Positions 8,056 to 17,080 of a DNA stretch of 64,000 nt are shown here, in pieces. How positions within the stretch are numbered: position 1 is the stretch's first letter; every line of letters begins with the position of its first letter. Below the pieces are notes generated by a model. That model worked only from the letters and a program-made list of their open reading frames with translations. It did not search any database and had not been told where the DNA came from. The position numbers and the translations under genes were made by a program. This DNA is from Achromobacter deleyi (GTDB lineage Bacteria; Pseudomonadota; Gammaproteobacteria; Burkholderiales; Burkholderiaceae_B). Location of the stretch: NCBI RefSeq assembly GCF_902859705.1, contig NZ_CADIJO010000003.1, forward strand, positions 310,001-374,000, read 5' to 3'.

Positions 8056-9525
8056 CTACTTTCGCCAGAAGATGGGGGTGAACAAGACCAGGACGGTCAG
8101 CAGTTCTAGACGACCGATCAGCATCGCGAACGTGCAGACCCAGATCTGGAAGTCCGACAGCACCGCGAAGTTGCCCATGGGGCCAACCGGCCCCAGGCCC
8201 GGGCCGGTGTTGTTGACACTGGCGAAAACGGCCGAGAAGGCCGTGATGGGGTCCAGCCCGGACAGGAGCAGCAGGCTGGTGAAGACGGCGATGGACAGGC
8301 CGTAGAACAGCATGAACGCCAGCACCGACGACATGGTCCGGGATTCCACGGCCCGGCCGTTGATCCGCACCGGGCTGACCGCGTGCGGATGCAACATTGT
8401 TACCAGCTCGTTGCGCGCCTGCTTGACCAGCAGGATGGCCCGGATCATCTTGATGCCGCCCCCGGTCGACCCCGCCGACGTCGCAAAACCCGACAGCAGC
8501 AGCATCGTCAGCGGCGCGAACAGCGGCCACTGGGCGAAATCGGTGTTGGCGTAGCCCGTGGTTGTGGCCATGGAAATGGTGTTGAACATGCCGTAGCGCA
8601 GCGCTTCCAGGGGTTCCTGGTATACGCCCTTGACGTACAGGAACACCGAAATCACCAGCCCCACGCCCAACACCACGACCAGGTACGGAATGGCCTCGGG
8701 GCAACGCAGGTAGGCCCGCGGACTGCGCTGGCGGAACGCATTGAAGTGGGTGGCGAAGTTGATGCCGGCGATCAGCATGAACACCATGGCCACCATTTCG
8801 ACCGCAACCGAATCGAAATGCGCGAAACCGTCGTCCCAGGTGGAAAACCCGCCCAGGCCCATGGTGGTGGCCATGTGGCACCAAGCCTCGAACCACGACA
8901 GGCCGACCGCGCGGTAAGCCAGCAGGCACAGGATCGAAAACGCAAAGTACACCGCGTACAGGGCCTTGGCCGTGCTGGCGATGCGCGGCGTCAGCCGTTC
9001 ATCTTTCATGGGGCCGGGCGTTTCGGCCCGCACCACCTGGTGGCCGCCCACGCCCAGCAGCGGCAGAATCGCCACCGCCAGCACCAGGATGCCCATGCCC
9101 CCGATCCAGACCAGCGTCGCCCGCCACAGGTTGATCGACGCCGGCAGCGCGTCCAGGTTGGTCAGCACGGTGGCGCCGGTGGTGGTCAGCCCCGACATGG
9201 CCTCGAAATACGCCCCGGTGAACGACAGCGGCAGGCCGGCGCGGTGGAAATAGATCAGCAGGGGTATCGCCGCCAGCAGCGGCAGGCCGGCCCACACGGC
9301 CGACACCAGCACGAAGCCGTCGCGGGCCCGCAGTTCGCTGCGCGCGCGCCGCGTCACCGCGGCCAGCACCACGCCGATGCCGATGGAAATCAGGAAGCCG
9401 TGCAGGAAGGCGTCACGTGCCGCATCGCCGCCCACATAGGCGACCACCAGCGGAATGAGCATGGTGAGTGCGAACATCACCATGGTCAGGCCCAGGATAT
9501 GCAGAGTGGCCAGAACGCGCTTCAT
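8056..9525 (-). CDS. trkH: Trk potassium uptake system membrane subunit TrkH
   Basis: A 489-residue polytopic membrane protein of normal TrkH length. It shows the pore-loop repeats of the family: LTTTGATVLTNL, FSTWDDGFAHFDS, TTTGYANTDF and NNTGPGLGPVGP. The TrkH channel moves potassium across the inner membrane and is gated by the cytoplasmic TrkA ring. The gene is the last in a reverse operon, 52 bp after trkA. Its stop codon abuts a C/G-rich repeat that may serve as its trailer. Confidence 0.96.
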   Translation of the reverse strand: MKRVLATLHILGLTMVMFALTMLIPLVVAYVGGDAARDAFLHGFLISIGIGVVLAAVTRRARSELRARDGFVLVSAVWAGLPLLAAIPLLIYFHRAGLPLSFTGAYFEAMSGLTTTGATVLTNLDALPASINLWRATLVWIGGMGILVLAVAILPLLGVGGHQVVRAETPGPMKDERLTPRIASTAKALYAVYFAFSILCLLAYRAVGLSWFEAWCHMATTMGLGGFSTWDDGFAHFDSVAVEMVAMVFMLIAGINFATHFNAFRQRSPRAYLRCPEAIPYLVVVLGVGLVISVFLYVKGVYQEPLEALRYGMFNTISMATTTGYANTDFAQWPLFAPLTMLLLSGFATSAGSTGGGIKMIRAILLVKQARNELVTMLHPHAVSPVRINGRAVESRTMSSVLAFMLFYGLSIAVFTSLLLLSGLDPITAFSAVFASVNNTGPGLGPVGPMGNFAVLSDFQIWVCTFAMLIGRLELLTVLVLFTPIFWRK

Positions 9526-9577
9526 GGGAGTTATCCAGCCGCCCCGGGCCTGCGGCAGAGGGTGGCGTGCGGGTTCA

Positions 9578-10957
9578 TCAGAAGAACGACGCCGACACTT
9601 GGAACAGCTTTTCCACGCGCGGCATCTGCTTGCGCGAGGGCACGAAGACGATCACGTGGTCGTCGGTTTCGATCACGGTATCGGCATCGGGCAGGATGAT
9701 TTCGTCTTCGCGCACCAGGGCGCCGATGCTGGCACCCTTGGGCAGGCTGATCTCGCCAACCCGCCGGCCCACCACCTTCGAGGTGGACCGATCGCCGTGG
9801 GCGATGGCCTCGAGCGCCTCGGCCACGCCCTGGCGCAGCCGGTGCACGGCCGCGACGTCGCCGCGGCGCACGTGGCGCAGCAGTTCGCTCATGGTGGCCT
9901 GCGACGGCGACACGGCGATATCGATATGGCTGCCCTGCATCAGTTCGCCATAGGCCTGGCGGTTGATCAGCGCGATCACCTTGCGCGCCCCCAGCCGCTT
10001 GGCCAGCAGCGACGACATGATGTTGTCTTCGTCGTCGCTGGTCAGCGCCAGCCAGGTGTCCATGTCTTCGATGTTTTCGCGCTCGAGCAGGGCCTCGTCG
10101 GTGCCGCTGCCGTGCAGCACCAGCACGCTGTCGGGCAATTGCGTGGCCAGGTATTCGCAGCGCTTGAGGTCGCGCTCAATGATGCGCACGCTGTAGTTTT
10201 CTTCGGCCAGTGCGCGCGCCAGCCGCAGGCCGATGTTGCCGCCGCCCGCGATCATCACGCGGCGCACGGCCTTTTCGGCCTCGCGCAGCTGGCGCACGGC
10301 GCGGCGGGCGTGGCGAGTATCGACCACCAGCACGACTTCGTCGCCGGGCGCGATGACCGTGCCGGACCCGGCCCGCAGCGGCCGGCCGCCGCGCAGCACG
10401 TCGATCACGCGCGCGGTGACGTCGGGCCAGACTTCGCGCAGCTTGTCCACGGGATGGTGCGCCATGGGGCTGCCATGGCCGACCCGGACGGTCACGACGC
10501 TGACCCGGCCTTCGGCGAATTCCACGACCTGCAGCGCTTCGGGGAATTCGATCAGGCTGTGCAGGTAGGTGGTGACGCTGCGCTCGGGGCTGATGATGGC
10601 GTCGATGCAGAAGCCTTCTTCGCTCATCAGTTCAGGGTGTTCAGGGAATTCGGCCGAGCGGATGCGGGCGATGCGGCGGGGAATGTTGAACAGCTGCCGT
10701 GCGATCTTGCAGGCCACCATATTGGCCGCGTCGGACGCGGCACAGGCGATCAAGAGGTCGGTGTCGGCAGCGCCGGCCGCTTCCAGCACCGACACCTGCG
10801 AGCCGTCGCCATGGACGACCCGCAGGTCAAAGTGTTCTTGCAGGTACTGGAGCTGGGCCGGGTCCGAGTCGATGACCGTGATGTCGTTCTGTTCCGACAC
10901 CAGGTTCTCGGCCACGCTGGTGCCTACGCGACCAGCGCCCATGATGAGGATCTTCAT
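9578..10957 (-). CDS. trkA: Trk potassium uptake regulatory subunit TrkA
   Basis: A 459-residue protein with the duplicated RCK architecture of TrkA. The first Rossmann unit begins MKILIMGAGRVGTSVAENL, and a second carries MIAGGGNIGLRLARAL near residue 235. Each is followed by a TrkA-C domain. It binds NAD(H) and nucleotides and gates TrkH at the inner face of the membrane. The start codon overlaps the stop of the upstream response regulator gene by four bases (ATGA), so the two are translationally coupled. The C-terminus (RKQMPRVEKLFQVSASFF) is intact. Confidence 0.96.
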   Translation of the reverse strand: MKILIMGAGRVGTSVAENLVSEQNDITVIDSDPAQLQYLQEHFDLRVVHGDGSQVSVLEAAGAADTDLLIACAASDAANMVACKIARQLFNIPRRIARIRSAEFPEHPELMSEEGFCIDAIISPERSVTTYLHSLIEFPEALQVVEFAEGRVSVVTVRVGHGSPMAHHPVDKLREVWPDVTARVIDVLRGGRPLRAGSGTVIAPGDEVVLVVDTRHARRAVRQLREAEKAVRRVMIAGGGNIGLRLARALAEENYSVRIIERDLKRCEYLATQLPDSVLVLHGSGTDEALLERENIEDMDTWLALTSDDEDNIMSSLLAKRLGARKVIALINRQAYGELMQGSHIDIAVSPSQATMSELLRHVRRGDVAAVHRLRQGVAEALEAIAHGDRSTSKVVGRRVGEISLPKGASIGALVREDEIILPDADTVIETDDHVIVFVPSRKQMPRVEKLFQVSASFF

Positions 10958-11643
10958 GCGCCCCGCTTGCGGGCGGATTCGATGCCCAATTGCTTGAGCT
11001 TGCGGTAAAGATGGGTGCGTTCAAGGCCGGTGCGTTCGGACACCCGCGTCATGCTGTGGCTTTCGCGGACCAGGTGGTATTCGAAGTAGATGCGTTCGAA
11101 TTCGTCGCGGGCCTCGCGCAGCGGCTGGTCCAGCGAGATGCTGCCCAGTTGGCCGTTGGCGGTGACCGGGACTTCGTTGGACGGGGCTGCCGACAGCACC
11201 GGCGGATCGAGTTCGTCTTCGAGCGCCACGGCGGCGCTGGCCATGGCGGGCGCCGCGGCCGGCGTCGGATGCGGGGCCCGGCCCCGGGCCAGGCCCGCGG
11301 CCACGGTCTTGAGCAGGCGCTGCAGCGTAATGGGCTTTTCCAGGAAGTCCATCGCACCGATGCGGGTGGCCTCGACCGCCGTATCGATGGTGGCGTGGCC
11401 GCTCATCATGATGACGGGCATGTCCAGCAGGCCCTGCGAGCCCCATTCCTTGAGCAGGCTCACGCCATCGGTGTCGGGCATCCAGATGTCCAGCAACACC
11501 AGATCGGGACGCATGCGAAGGCGCGCGGCGCGCGCTTGCGCCGCGTTTTCGGCCAATTCGACCGTGTGTCCTTCGTCGTAAAGGATTTCCGACAAAAGCT
11601 CGCGAATACCGACTTCGTCGTCAACCACCAGAATTCTGGCCAT
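10954..11643 (-). CDS. NtrX-like response regulator without AAA+ domain (receiver plus Fis-type HTH)
   Basis: A 229-residue response regulator. The receiver domain spans about residues 1-120 with acidic pocket DDE at 8-10, phospho-acceptor Asp52 (LLDIWMP) and the FLEKPI lysine. A proline/alanine-rich linker follows, then a C-terminal Fis-like helix-turn-helix (MTRVSERTGLERTHLYRKL) as in NtrX/NtrC. The sigma-54 AAA+ domain expected between them is absent, so activation of sigma-54 promoters by the usual route is unlikely. It is paired with the NtrY-like kinase 11 bp upstream and overlaps trkA by four bases. A role linking the kinase signal to potassium uptake or envelope state is inference only. 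Confidence 0.88.
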   Translation of the reverse strand: MARILVVDDEVGIRELLSEILYDEGHTVELAENAAQARAARLRMRPDLVLLDIWMPDTDGVSLLKEWGSQGLLDMPVIMMSGHATIDTAVEATRIGAMDFLEKPITLQRLLKTVAAGLARGRAPHPTPAAAPAMASAAVALEDELDPPVLSAAPSNEVPVTANGQLGSISLDQPLREARDEFERIYFEYHLVRESHSMTRVSERTGLERTHLYRKLKQLGIESARKRGA

Positions 11644-11654
11644 AAAGCATCCAC

Positions 11655-13973
11655 CTATTGCGTAGCCGCATTATCCTTTTCTTGCGCGGTCGCGTCCATA
11701 GTATCGGCCCCGGCTGCAAGCCGGGTCAACAAGATGGAAATCCGCGCGCCCCCTTCCTTGCGGTTCGCAAGGTCAATTCGCCCGCCATGCTCTTCCACAA
11801 TCTTGCGTACGATTGCCAATCCTAACCCAGTCCCGTGGGACTTGGTGGTTACGTAGGGCTCGAAAGCGCGCTGCATCACCTGGGGCGGGAAGCCCGGGCC
11901 GGTGTCGGCCACCGTGAAGCGCAGGGCCTGCTGGTCGGCGCGGTCGGGCTGTTCGCTGCGCATCAGCTGGGTCGTGACGCTGACGCGGCCCTCGCCGCCC
12001 TTCTCGGCGATGGCGTCGCGGGCATTGGACAAGAGGTTGTGGATCACCTGGCGCAACTGGGTCGGGTCGCCTTCGATGGCCGGCAGGTCCGGGCCCAGGG
12101 TGACGTCCAGGTTCAAGGCCTTGCCGGCCACACGGGCGGACGCGCCGCCATCGGGGTCCCAGCCGTACAGCGACAGCACGTCCGCCACCAGGGCATTGAA
12201 ATCGATGCGTTGCATCACCGCGGGCGGCGTGCGGGCGTATTCGCGGAAGTCATCCACCATCTGCTTGAGCGAGGCCACCTGGTTGACGATGGTGTTGGTG
12301 GAACGCTCGACGATCTGGGCCTCGGCAGGCTGCAGCTTGCCTTCCAGCTTCATGGCCAGGCGCTCGGCCGACAGCTGGATGGGGGTCAGCGGGTTCTTGA
12401 TCTCGTGGGCCAGGCGGCGCGCGACCTCGCCCCAGGCGACGGTGCGGTTGGCCGAAATGACTTCGGTGATGTCGTCGAACACGACCAGATAGCCATTGCC
12501 GCGGCCGTCCACCCGCAGGTGGGTCCCGCGCGCCAGCAGCGTCAGGGGCTGCGGGCCATTGGGGGTATCGCCCTGCTTGGGCGCGATCTCGAACTGCTGC
12601 TGCCAGTGCTGGCGCTCGGACCCGACCGCCGCGTGGGTCGAAAACGCCTGCCGAACGATGTTCGCAAATTCGAGCATGCCGTCCACGGTTTCCAGGGGCC
12701 GCCCGATCACCGACCGCAGATCGGCCTGCAAAATGGTCTGCGCACCCTGGTTGACGGTGGTGACGCGGAACGACTCGTCAAACACCAGCACCCCGGAAGA
12801 CAGATTGGACAGCACGCTTTCCAGGTAGACGTTGGACCGTTCGAGCTGCTGACGGTTGCTTTCGACCATGCGGCGGGCTTCGTCGAGCTGGCGCGTCATG
12901 GCGTTGAACGACCGGGTGAGCTGGCCGACTTCGTCGCGCTCGGGCGGCTCGGGCAGCGGGCGGTAGTCGCCCACGCCCACCGCCTGGGTGCCGCCGGCCA
13001 GGCTGAGCAGCGGGCGCACCAGCCGCTTGGACAGCGACAGGGCCACGGCAATGGCGCCGAACGCCGCCAGCAGCAGCGCCAGGGTCAGCGTGATGCCATA
13101 GAGCTTGCGCAGGCCCAGCCGCGACAGGGCCAGTTCCTGGTAGTCGCGAAAGCCTTGCTGCACCAGGTTGGCGTTGTGCGCGATCTGCTCGGGCACCGGC
13201 TGCAGCAGTTGCAGCCAGCGGGGTTCGGACGCGGCGCCCAGCAGGTTGTCGTAGCGGTCGGGCCCCGTCAGGGGAATCACGACCCGCAGGTGCAGGCCGC
13301 TGTCCATGCCGGGCTTGACGGGGTCGTCGGCCTCGGCGGCCGAATAGCCGCGCGACAGGCGCAGCTGGTTCATGACGGTGGGCGGGGGCATGGCGGGCAG
13401 CAACTGGCCATATTGGCTGGTCGAAAACGCCACCATGCGGCCGCTGCCGGTGAACACCATGGCTTCCTGTACGCCATTGGCTTCACGCAGGCGCGTCAGC
13501 GCCAGGGTCACGCCGGTATCGGAATTGCGGTTCAGTTCGGCTGCCATGGAACGCGCCCGGGCGTCCAGGTCGGCCAACAGGGAATCCAGCGCCGCGCGGC
13601 CCAGGTTCAGGCCAGCCTCAAGGGCGGTGTCGACCCGCACGTTGAACCAGGACTCGATCGAGCGCGACATGAACTGCACCGAGACCGTATAGATCAGGGC
13701 GCCGGGCACGACGCCGATCAGGGCGAACGCCAGGGAAAACCGGGCCGTGAGCCGGGCGCCGAACTGGCGTCGCCGGATCTGCCGGGCCAGCCGGACCGTC
13801 AGCGCCACCACCCAGACGAACAGCGCCAAGGCAAAGATGCCGTTCAACACCAGCAGGATGTCGTAATAGCGGGCAAAGCGCGAGGCATTGCCGGTGGACC
13901 ATGCCAACAGGCCCAGCAATGCCAGGCCGCTCACGGCGCCGACCATCAGGGCCAGCCGAAGCAGCAGCCTCAT
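11655..13973 (-). CDS. NtrY-like sensor histidine kinase
   Basis: A 772-residue kinase. Three membrane segments lie in the first 100 residues and a fourth at about 293-316, enclosing a large extracytoplasmic region. HAMP (about 315-370), PAS (about 385-505), a HisKA helix with His523 in RLAHEIKNPLTP, and a C-terminal ATPase domain (NLLSNARDAIAE; ADTGPGFPP; GTGLGLAIVRKI) follow. The start at MRLLLRLAL is chosen because it overlaps the stop of the upstream DUF4390 gene as ATGA and places the first membrane helix at the N-terminus. It should phosphorylate the receiver/Fis regulator encoded next. The signal it senses is unknown. Confidence 0.93.
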   Translation of the reverse strand: MRLLLRLALMVGAVSGLALLGLLAWSTGNASRFARYYDILLVLNGIFALALFVWVVALTVRLARQIRRRQFGARLTARFSLAFALIGVVPGALIYTVSVQFMSRSIESWFNVRVDTALEAGLNLGRAALDSLLADLDARARSMAAELNRNSDTGVTLALTRLREANGVQEAMVFTGSGRMVAFSTSQYGQLLPAMPPPTVMNQLRLSRGYSAAEADDPVKPGMDSGLHLRVVIPLTGPDRYDNLLGAASEPRWLQLLQPVPEQIAHNANLVQQGFRDYQELALSRLGLRKLYGITLTLALLLAAFGAIAVALSLSKRLVRPLLSLAGGTQAVGVGDYRPLPEPPERDEVGQLTRSFNAMTRQLDEARRMVESNRQQLERSNVYLESVLSNLSSGVLVFDESFRVTTVNQGAQTILQADLRSVIGRPLETVDGMLEFANIVRQAFSTHAAVGSERQHWQQQFEIAPKQGDTPNGPQPLTLLARGTHLRVDGRGNGYLVVFDDITEVISANRTVAWGEVARRLAHEIKNPLTPIQLSAERLAMKLEGKLQPAEAQIVERSTNTIVNQVASLKQMVDDFREYARTPPAVMQRIDFNALVADVLSLYGWDPDGGASARVAGKALNLDVTLGPDLPAIEGDPTQLRQVIHNLLSNARDAIAEKGGEGRVSVTTQLMRSEQPDRADQQALRFTVADTGPGFPPQVMQRAFEPYVTTKSHGTGLGLAIVRKIVEEHGGRIDLANRKEGGARISILLTRLAAGADTMDATAQEKDNAATQ

Positions 13974-14581
13974 GAGGGGTCTTTCTCCTTGTCGCCGAGC
14001 GAGAACGAGAAGTCCGTCCACGGCGTGCCTTGGGCCCACGAACTGCTGTTCAGGGCATTGACCTGGAATGGCCGGGGCAACAGCGAGGTATCCAGCCGCA
14101 GCCGCAATTGGCCGCCATAGACCACGCCTTCGTCGAAATCATCGGCATCGGCGACCTGCCAATTACGTACGTGGCGGATGACACTCATGGCGTCGTCCAG
14201 CGAGGCCACCGGGAAGGACAGCTCGCCAACCCCGGCCCGCCACTGGCGGGTCAGCGCGTTGTAGATCACCCGCCAGGTGCGCGAGGTGTCCACCAGGGAT
14301 TTGTCGAACCACCACCAGCGCTCGCGCGTGATGGTGACGTCGGCGGTGAAATACAGCGGCACGCCGCGCTGGGCGGCGTCGCGCAGCTGCTGGTTCAGTT
14401 CGAATTGGATATCGGCGTCGATTTCAAGCTTGTCGCCGCGCACCACCGGTTCGACGCGCACGACTTTCGGTTCGGCCGCATGCGCCTGGCCGACCGGCGC
14501 AAACGAAAGCAAGGCAGATACGAACAACAACCCCAGAAATAAGCGTGAAATGATGGACATACGACACCGAAACCCTGTCAT
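13970..14581 (-). CDS. DUF4390 domain protein, exported
   Basis: About 203 residues with an N-terminal signal sequence (hydrophobic core FLGLLFVSALLSF, likely cleavage after AHA-A). The rest is a beta-rich domain of unknown function seen next to NtrY-like kinases in betaproteobacteria. It includes a WWWFDKSLVDTSRTWRV segment and regular alternating strands. The linkage with the kinase suggests it acts in or senses the periplasm on the same pathway; this is inference. A later start (MSIISRLFL, base 14560) is equally possible and would still leave a signal peptide. It overlaps the kinase gene by four bases. Confidence 0.82.
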   Translation of the reverse strand: MTGFRCRMSIISRLFLGLLFVSALLSFAPVGQAHAAEPKVVRVEPVVRGDKLEIDADIQFELNQQLRDAAQRGVPLYFTADVTITRERWWWFDKSLVDTSRTWRVIYNALTRQWRAGVGELSFPVASLDDAMSVIRHVRNWQVADADDFDEGVVYGGQLRLRLDTSLLPRPFQVNALNSSSWAQGTPWTDFSFSLGDKEKDPS

Positions 14582-14599
14582 GCCCCTATTCTTGGCGAT

Positions 14600-15937
14600 T
14601 CAGGACGCCTTGGCAAACAAGGCGTAGAAAAACCCGTCGTGTTGCTCCGCAGGTGTTGCATCGACCGCAACTGGCAGCAATTGGCCGGGCGCGTCCAGTC
14701 GCTGGGCCTCGGGGTGGCGCTGCAGGAATTCCAGCGCCTGGCGCGCGCCCTCGATCGGAAAGACCGAGCACGTCACATAGAGCAGGCGGCCGCCGGGCGC
14801 CACGGTCGCCCACAGCGCGTCCAGGATCCTGGCCTGCAGGGTGGCGGTGCGGCGCACGTCGTTTTCGCGGCGCAGCCAGCGGATGTCCGGGTGGCGCCGC
14901 ACGATGCCCGATGCCGTGCAGGGCACGTCGGCCAGCACGGCGTCGAAGGGCTTGCCGTCCCACCAGGCGTCCAGGTCGGCGGCGTCGGCCGCCTCCAGGC
15001 GCACGCGGTCGCCCGACAGGCCCAGGCGGTCCAGGTTCTGGCCGACCCGCACTAGGCGATCGGCGTCGGCGTCCAGGGCCAGCAGGTCGATGTCGGCCAG
15101 TTCCAGCAGATGAGCGGTCTTGCCGCCGGGCGCCGAGCAGGCGTCCAGCACGCGCATGCCGTCGGCGGGCGCCAGCAGTTCCGCGGCGCGTTGCGCGCCG
15201 GCGTCCTGCACCGACCACCAGCCTTCGGCAAAGCCGGGCAGCTGGGTCACGGGCTTGGGCGAAGCCAGCACCACGCCGGCCACGCCCACGGGATCGGCCG
15301 CCAGACCTGCCGCCTCGAAAGCCGCCAGCACCTGCTCGCGGCTGGCACGGCGGCGGTTCACGCGCAGGGTCAGCGGCGCCGGTACGTTGGCCGACTGCAA
15401 AATCGCCTGCCATTGCTGCGGATAGGCCACGCGCAGTTGCTTGACCCACCAGCCCGGGTGGTTCCACTGGGCTTCCAGGCTGTCCGCCACGGCGGCGTCC
15501 AGCGCCGCCCGCTCGCGCAGGAAGCGGCGCAGGCAGGCGTTGAGCAGGCCCTTGAACGAGGCCAGGCTGCGCGTATTGGACGCGGCCGTCACGGCCTGGT
15601 CCACCACCGTGTGCGGCGCGTAGACCGGCATGCCCGGCATGGCCGCCGCAGCATCGCCCTCGGCTTTGAGCAGGGTCAGCGACACCAGTAACAGGGATTC
15701 AAACAGCACGTTGGGGTAGCGTTGCACCAGCTCGCGGCCCACCGCATCGGCCCAGCCCAGGTAACGCATGGCATGGAACGACACCGCCTGGGTGGCGGGC
15801 CGCAAGGCCGAATCGACATCCACAAGCGCGTCAGTCAGGGACCGGCCGTCCAGGACGTCCTCGACCACCCCCGCGCTGGAAAGCAGGACGGCGGAAAGCG
15901 GCGGGGCGAGATGGGGGGTGTCGGAACGCGTGGACAT
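14600..15937 (-). CDS. rsmB: 16S rRNA (cytosine(967)-C(5))-methyltransferase
   Basis: A 445-residue RsmB with an N-terminal NusB-like RNA-binding domain (about residues 10-150) and a C-terminal Rossmann methyltransferase domain. Motifs include DACSAPGGKTAHLLEL for S-adenosylmethionine, DVPCTASGI with the motif IV cysteine, and VTCSVFPIEG with the catalytic motif VI cysteine. It methylates C967 of 16S rRNA. It heads the reverse cluster that continues with DUF4390, kinase, regulator and trkAH, separated from the DUF4390 gene by only 18 bp. The order is shared with relatives in the Burkholderiales, as far as I recall. Confidence 0.95.
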   Translation of the reverse strand: MSTRSDTPHLAPPLSAVLLSSAGVVEDVLDGRSLTDALVDVDSALRPATQAVSFHAMRYLGWADAVGRELVQRYPNVLFESLLLVSLTLLKAEGDAAAAMPGMPVYAPHTVVDQAVTAASNTRSLASFKGLLNACLRRFLRERAALDAAVADSLEAQWNHPGWWVKQLRVAYPQQWQAILQSANVPAPLTLRVNRRRASREQVLAAFEAAGLAADPVGVAGVVLASPKPVTQLPGFAEGWWSVQDAGAQRAAELLAPADGMRVLDACSAPGGKTAHLLELADIDLLALDADADRLVRVGQNLDRLGLSGDRVRLEAADAADLDAWWDGKPFDAVLADVPCTASGIVRRHPDIRWLRRENDVRRTATLQARILDALWATVAPGGRLLYVTCSVFPIEGARQALEFLQRHPEAQRLDAPGQLLPVAVDATPAEQHDGFFYALFAKAS

Positions 15938-16100
15938 GGCAGGAAATCAAAGGATAAGACCGCTATGGTAGCCCGGCGCGGCCCGCGCGCCCCGGACAGC
16001 GCGCAGCCAGACGCGCCGGCAGCCAGGTTGGCGGCCAGCCCCACCCTCTGGACGAAGCGCCCGGCCCGCGTCACACTGGCCGCTTGCCACGGAGCCCGCC

Positions 16101-16733
16101 ATGTCCACCGCCACGCTGCTGCTGTTCATCCTGGCCTCGGCCGTCGCCATCGTGACGCCCGGCCCCACCGTCCTGCTTGCGATGAGCAACGGCTCGCGCC
16201 ACGGCGTGCGCACCGCCTGCTGGGGCATGGGCGGCGCCATCATGGCGGACCTGATCCTGGTCGCTGCGGTGGCGTCCGGGCTGGGGGTGGTGCTGGCGGC
16301 CTCCGAAGTCGCCTTCCACCTCCTGAAGTGGGCGGGCGCGGCCTACCTGGCCTACCTGGGCTGGAAAATGTTGCGATCGGACGCAGCGCTGGTCATGCCC
16401 GCCGCTGCGCCGGACGCCGCCCGGCCCGACGGTCTGAAGCTCGGCTTGCGCAGCTTCGTCGTGGCGGTCACCAATCCGAAATTGCTGCTGTTCATGTCGG
16501 CATTCCTGCCGCAGTTCATCAATACCCAGGCTCCCTTGCTGCCGCAATACCTGACCGTGGCCTGCGTACTGGCGCTGATGAACCTGGCGACCATGCTGGC
16601 CTATGCCACCCTGGGCGCCCAATTGGTGCGGGCATTCCAGGGGTCGGGCCTGCGCTGGCTGAACCGCGTCTGCGGCACGCTGATGATCGGCCTGGCCGGC
16701 ACCTTGGCGTTGTATCGCCGCAGCGGTTCCTGA
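16101..16733 (+). CDS. LysE/RhtB-family translocator
   Basis: A 210-residue membrane protein of the LysE superfamily. The N-terminal signature IVTPGPTVLLAMSNGSRHG is typical of RhtB-type exporters. About six hydrophobic segments follow, with the conserved AVTNPKLLLFM segment in the middle. The family exports amino acids or related metabolites; the substrate cannot be read from sequence. It stands alone between rsmB (divergent) and the carnitine cluster. A start at 16101 is preceded by ACGGAGC about eight bases upstream. Confidence 0.9.
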   Translation: MSTATLLLFILASAVAIVTPGPTVLLAMSNGSRHGVRTACWGMGGAIMADLILVAAVASGLGVVLAASEVAFHLLKWAGAAYLAYLGWKMLRSDAALVMPAAAPDAARPDGLKLGLRSFVVAVTNPKLLLFMSAFLPQFINTQAPLLPQYLTVACVLALMNLATMLAYATLGAQLVRAFQGSGLRWLNRVCGTLMIGLAGTLALYRRSGS

Positions 16734-17080
16734 GCCGGCCGCGCCATTGGGCGCATGACATACGGGGCACGCCCCAAAAGCGGCATGCTGCCTGCGCCAT
16801 TGCCGTTCCCTGATGGTCGACTGACCCGCCACGGCGGGAATCGGTCTGATATTCCCCACTGGTTTGCCCTGCACGCCGCCGGCGACCTGCCCCCTGCGCC
16901 CCAGGCTAGCCCTGGCCCCACCCGCATTCTGACCCGACACATTCCGTGCCGCTTGGGATTTTCCCTAGCTCGTCGACTTATGGCCTGCGAGTTAATCTAT
17001 GGTTATACGTAAACTATAAGTTAACAACACGACTGCAAGGGGGCTTCCCCCGGACAGCCCCGAGGAGCAGGAGACAACCC
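16734..17080. other. Intergenic region upstream of the carnitine cluster
   Basis: A 347-bp non-coding stretch. The first 240 bases are C/G-rich and I see nothing recognisable in them. The last 100 are markedly A/T-rich and contain the dyad at 16991-17025. The ribosome binding site CAGGAGA of the transporter gene is at its end. It should contain the promoter of the whole four-gene cluster. Confidence 0.5.
16991..17025. promoter_or_regulatory. 35-bp dyad, probable operator of the carnitine cluster
   Basis: Arms GTTAA (16991-16995), TAT (16998-17000) and GTT (17002-17004) are mirrored about base 17008 by AAC (17012-17014), ATA (17016-17018) and TTAAC (17021-17025). Eleven of 17 symmetric positions pair. 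It lies 55 bp before the transporter start in an A/T-rich patch of a GC-rich genome, the position and form of a dimeric repressor or activator site. No regulator gene is directly adjacent, so the protein that binds is unknown. Confidence 0.6.

Noticed and set aside
11835-14120. A forward open frame of about 760 codons opposite the histidine kinase
   Set aside because: No domain, biased composition, and the reverse-strand kinase has all motifs in the expected order.
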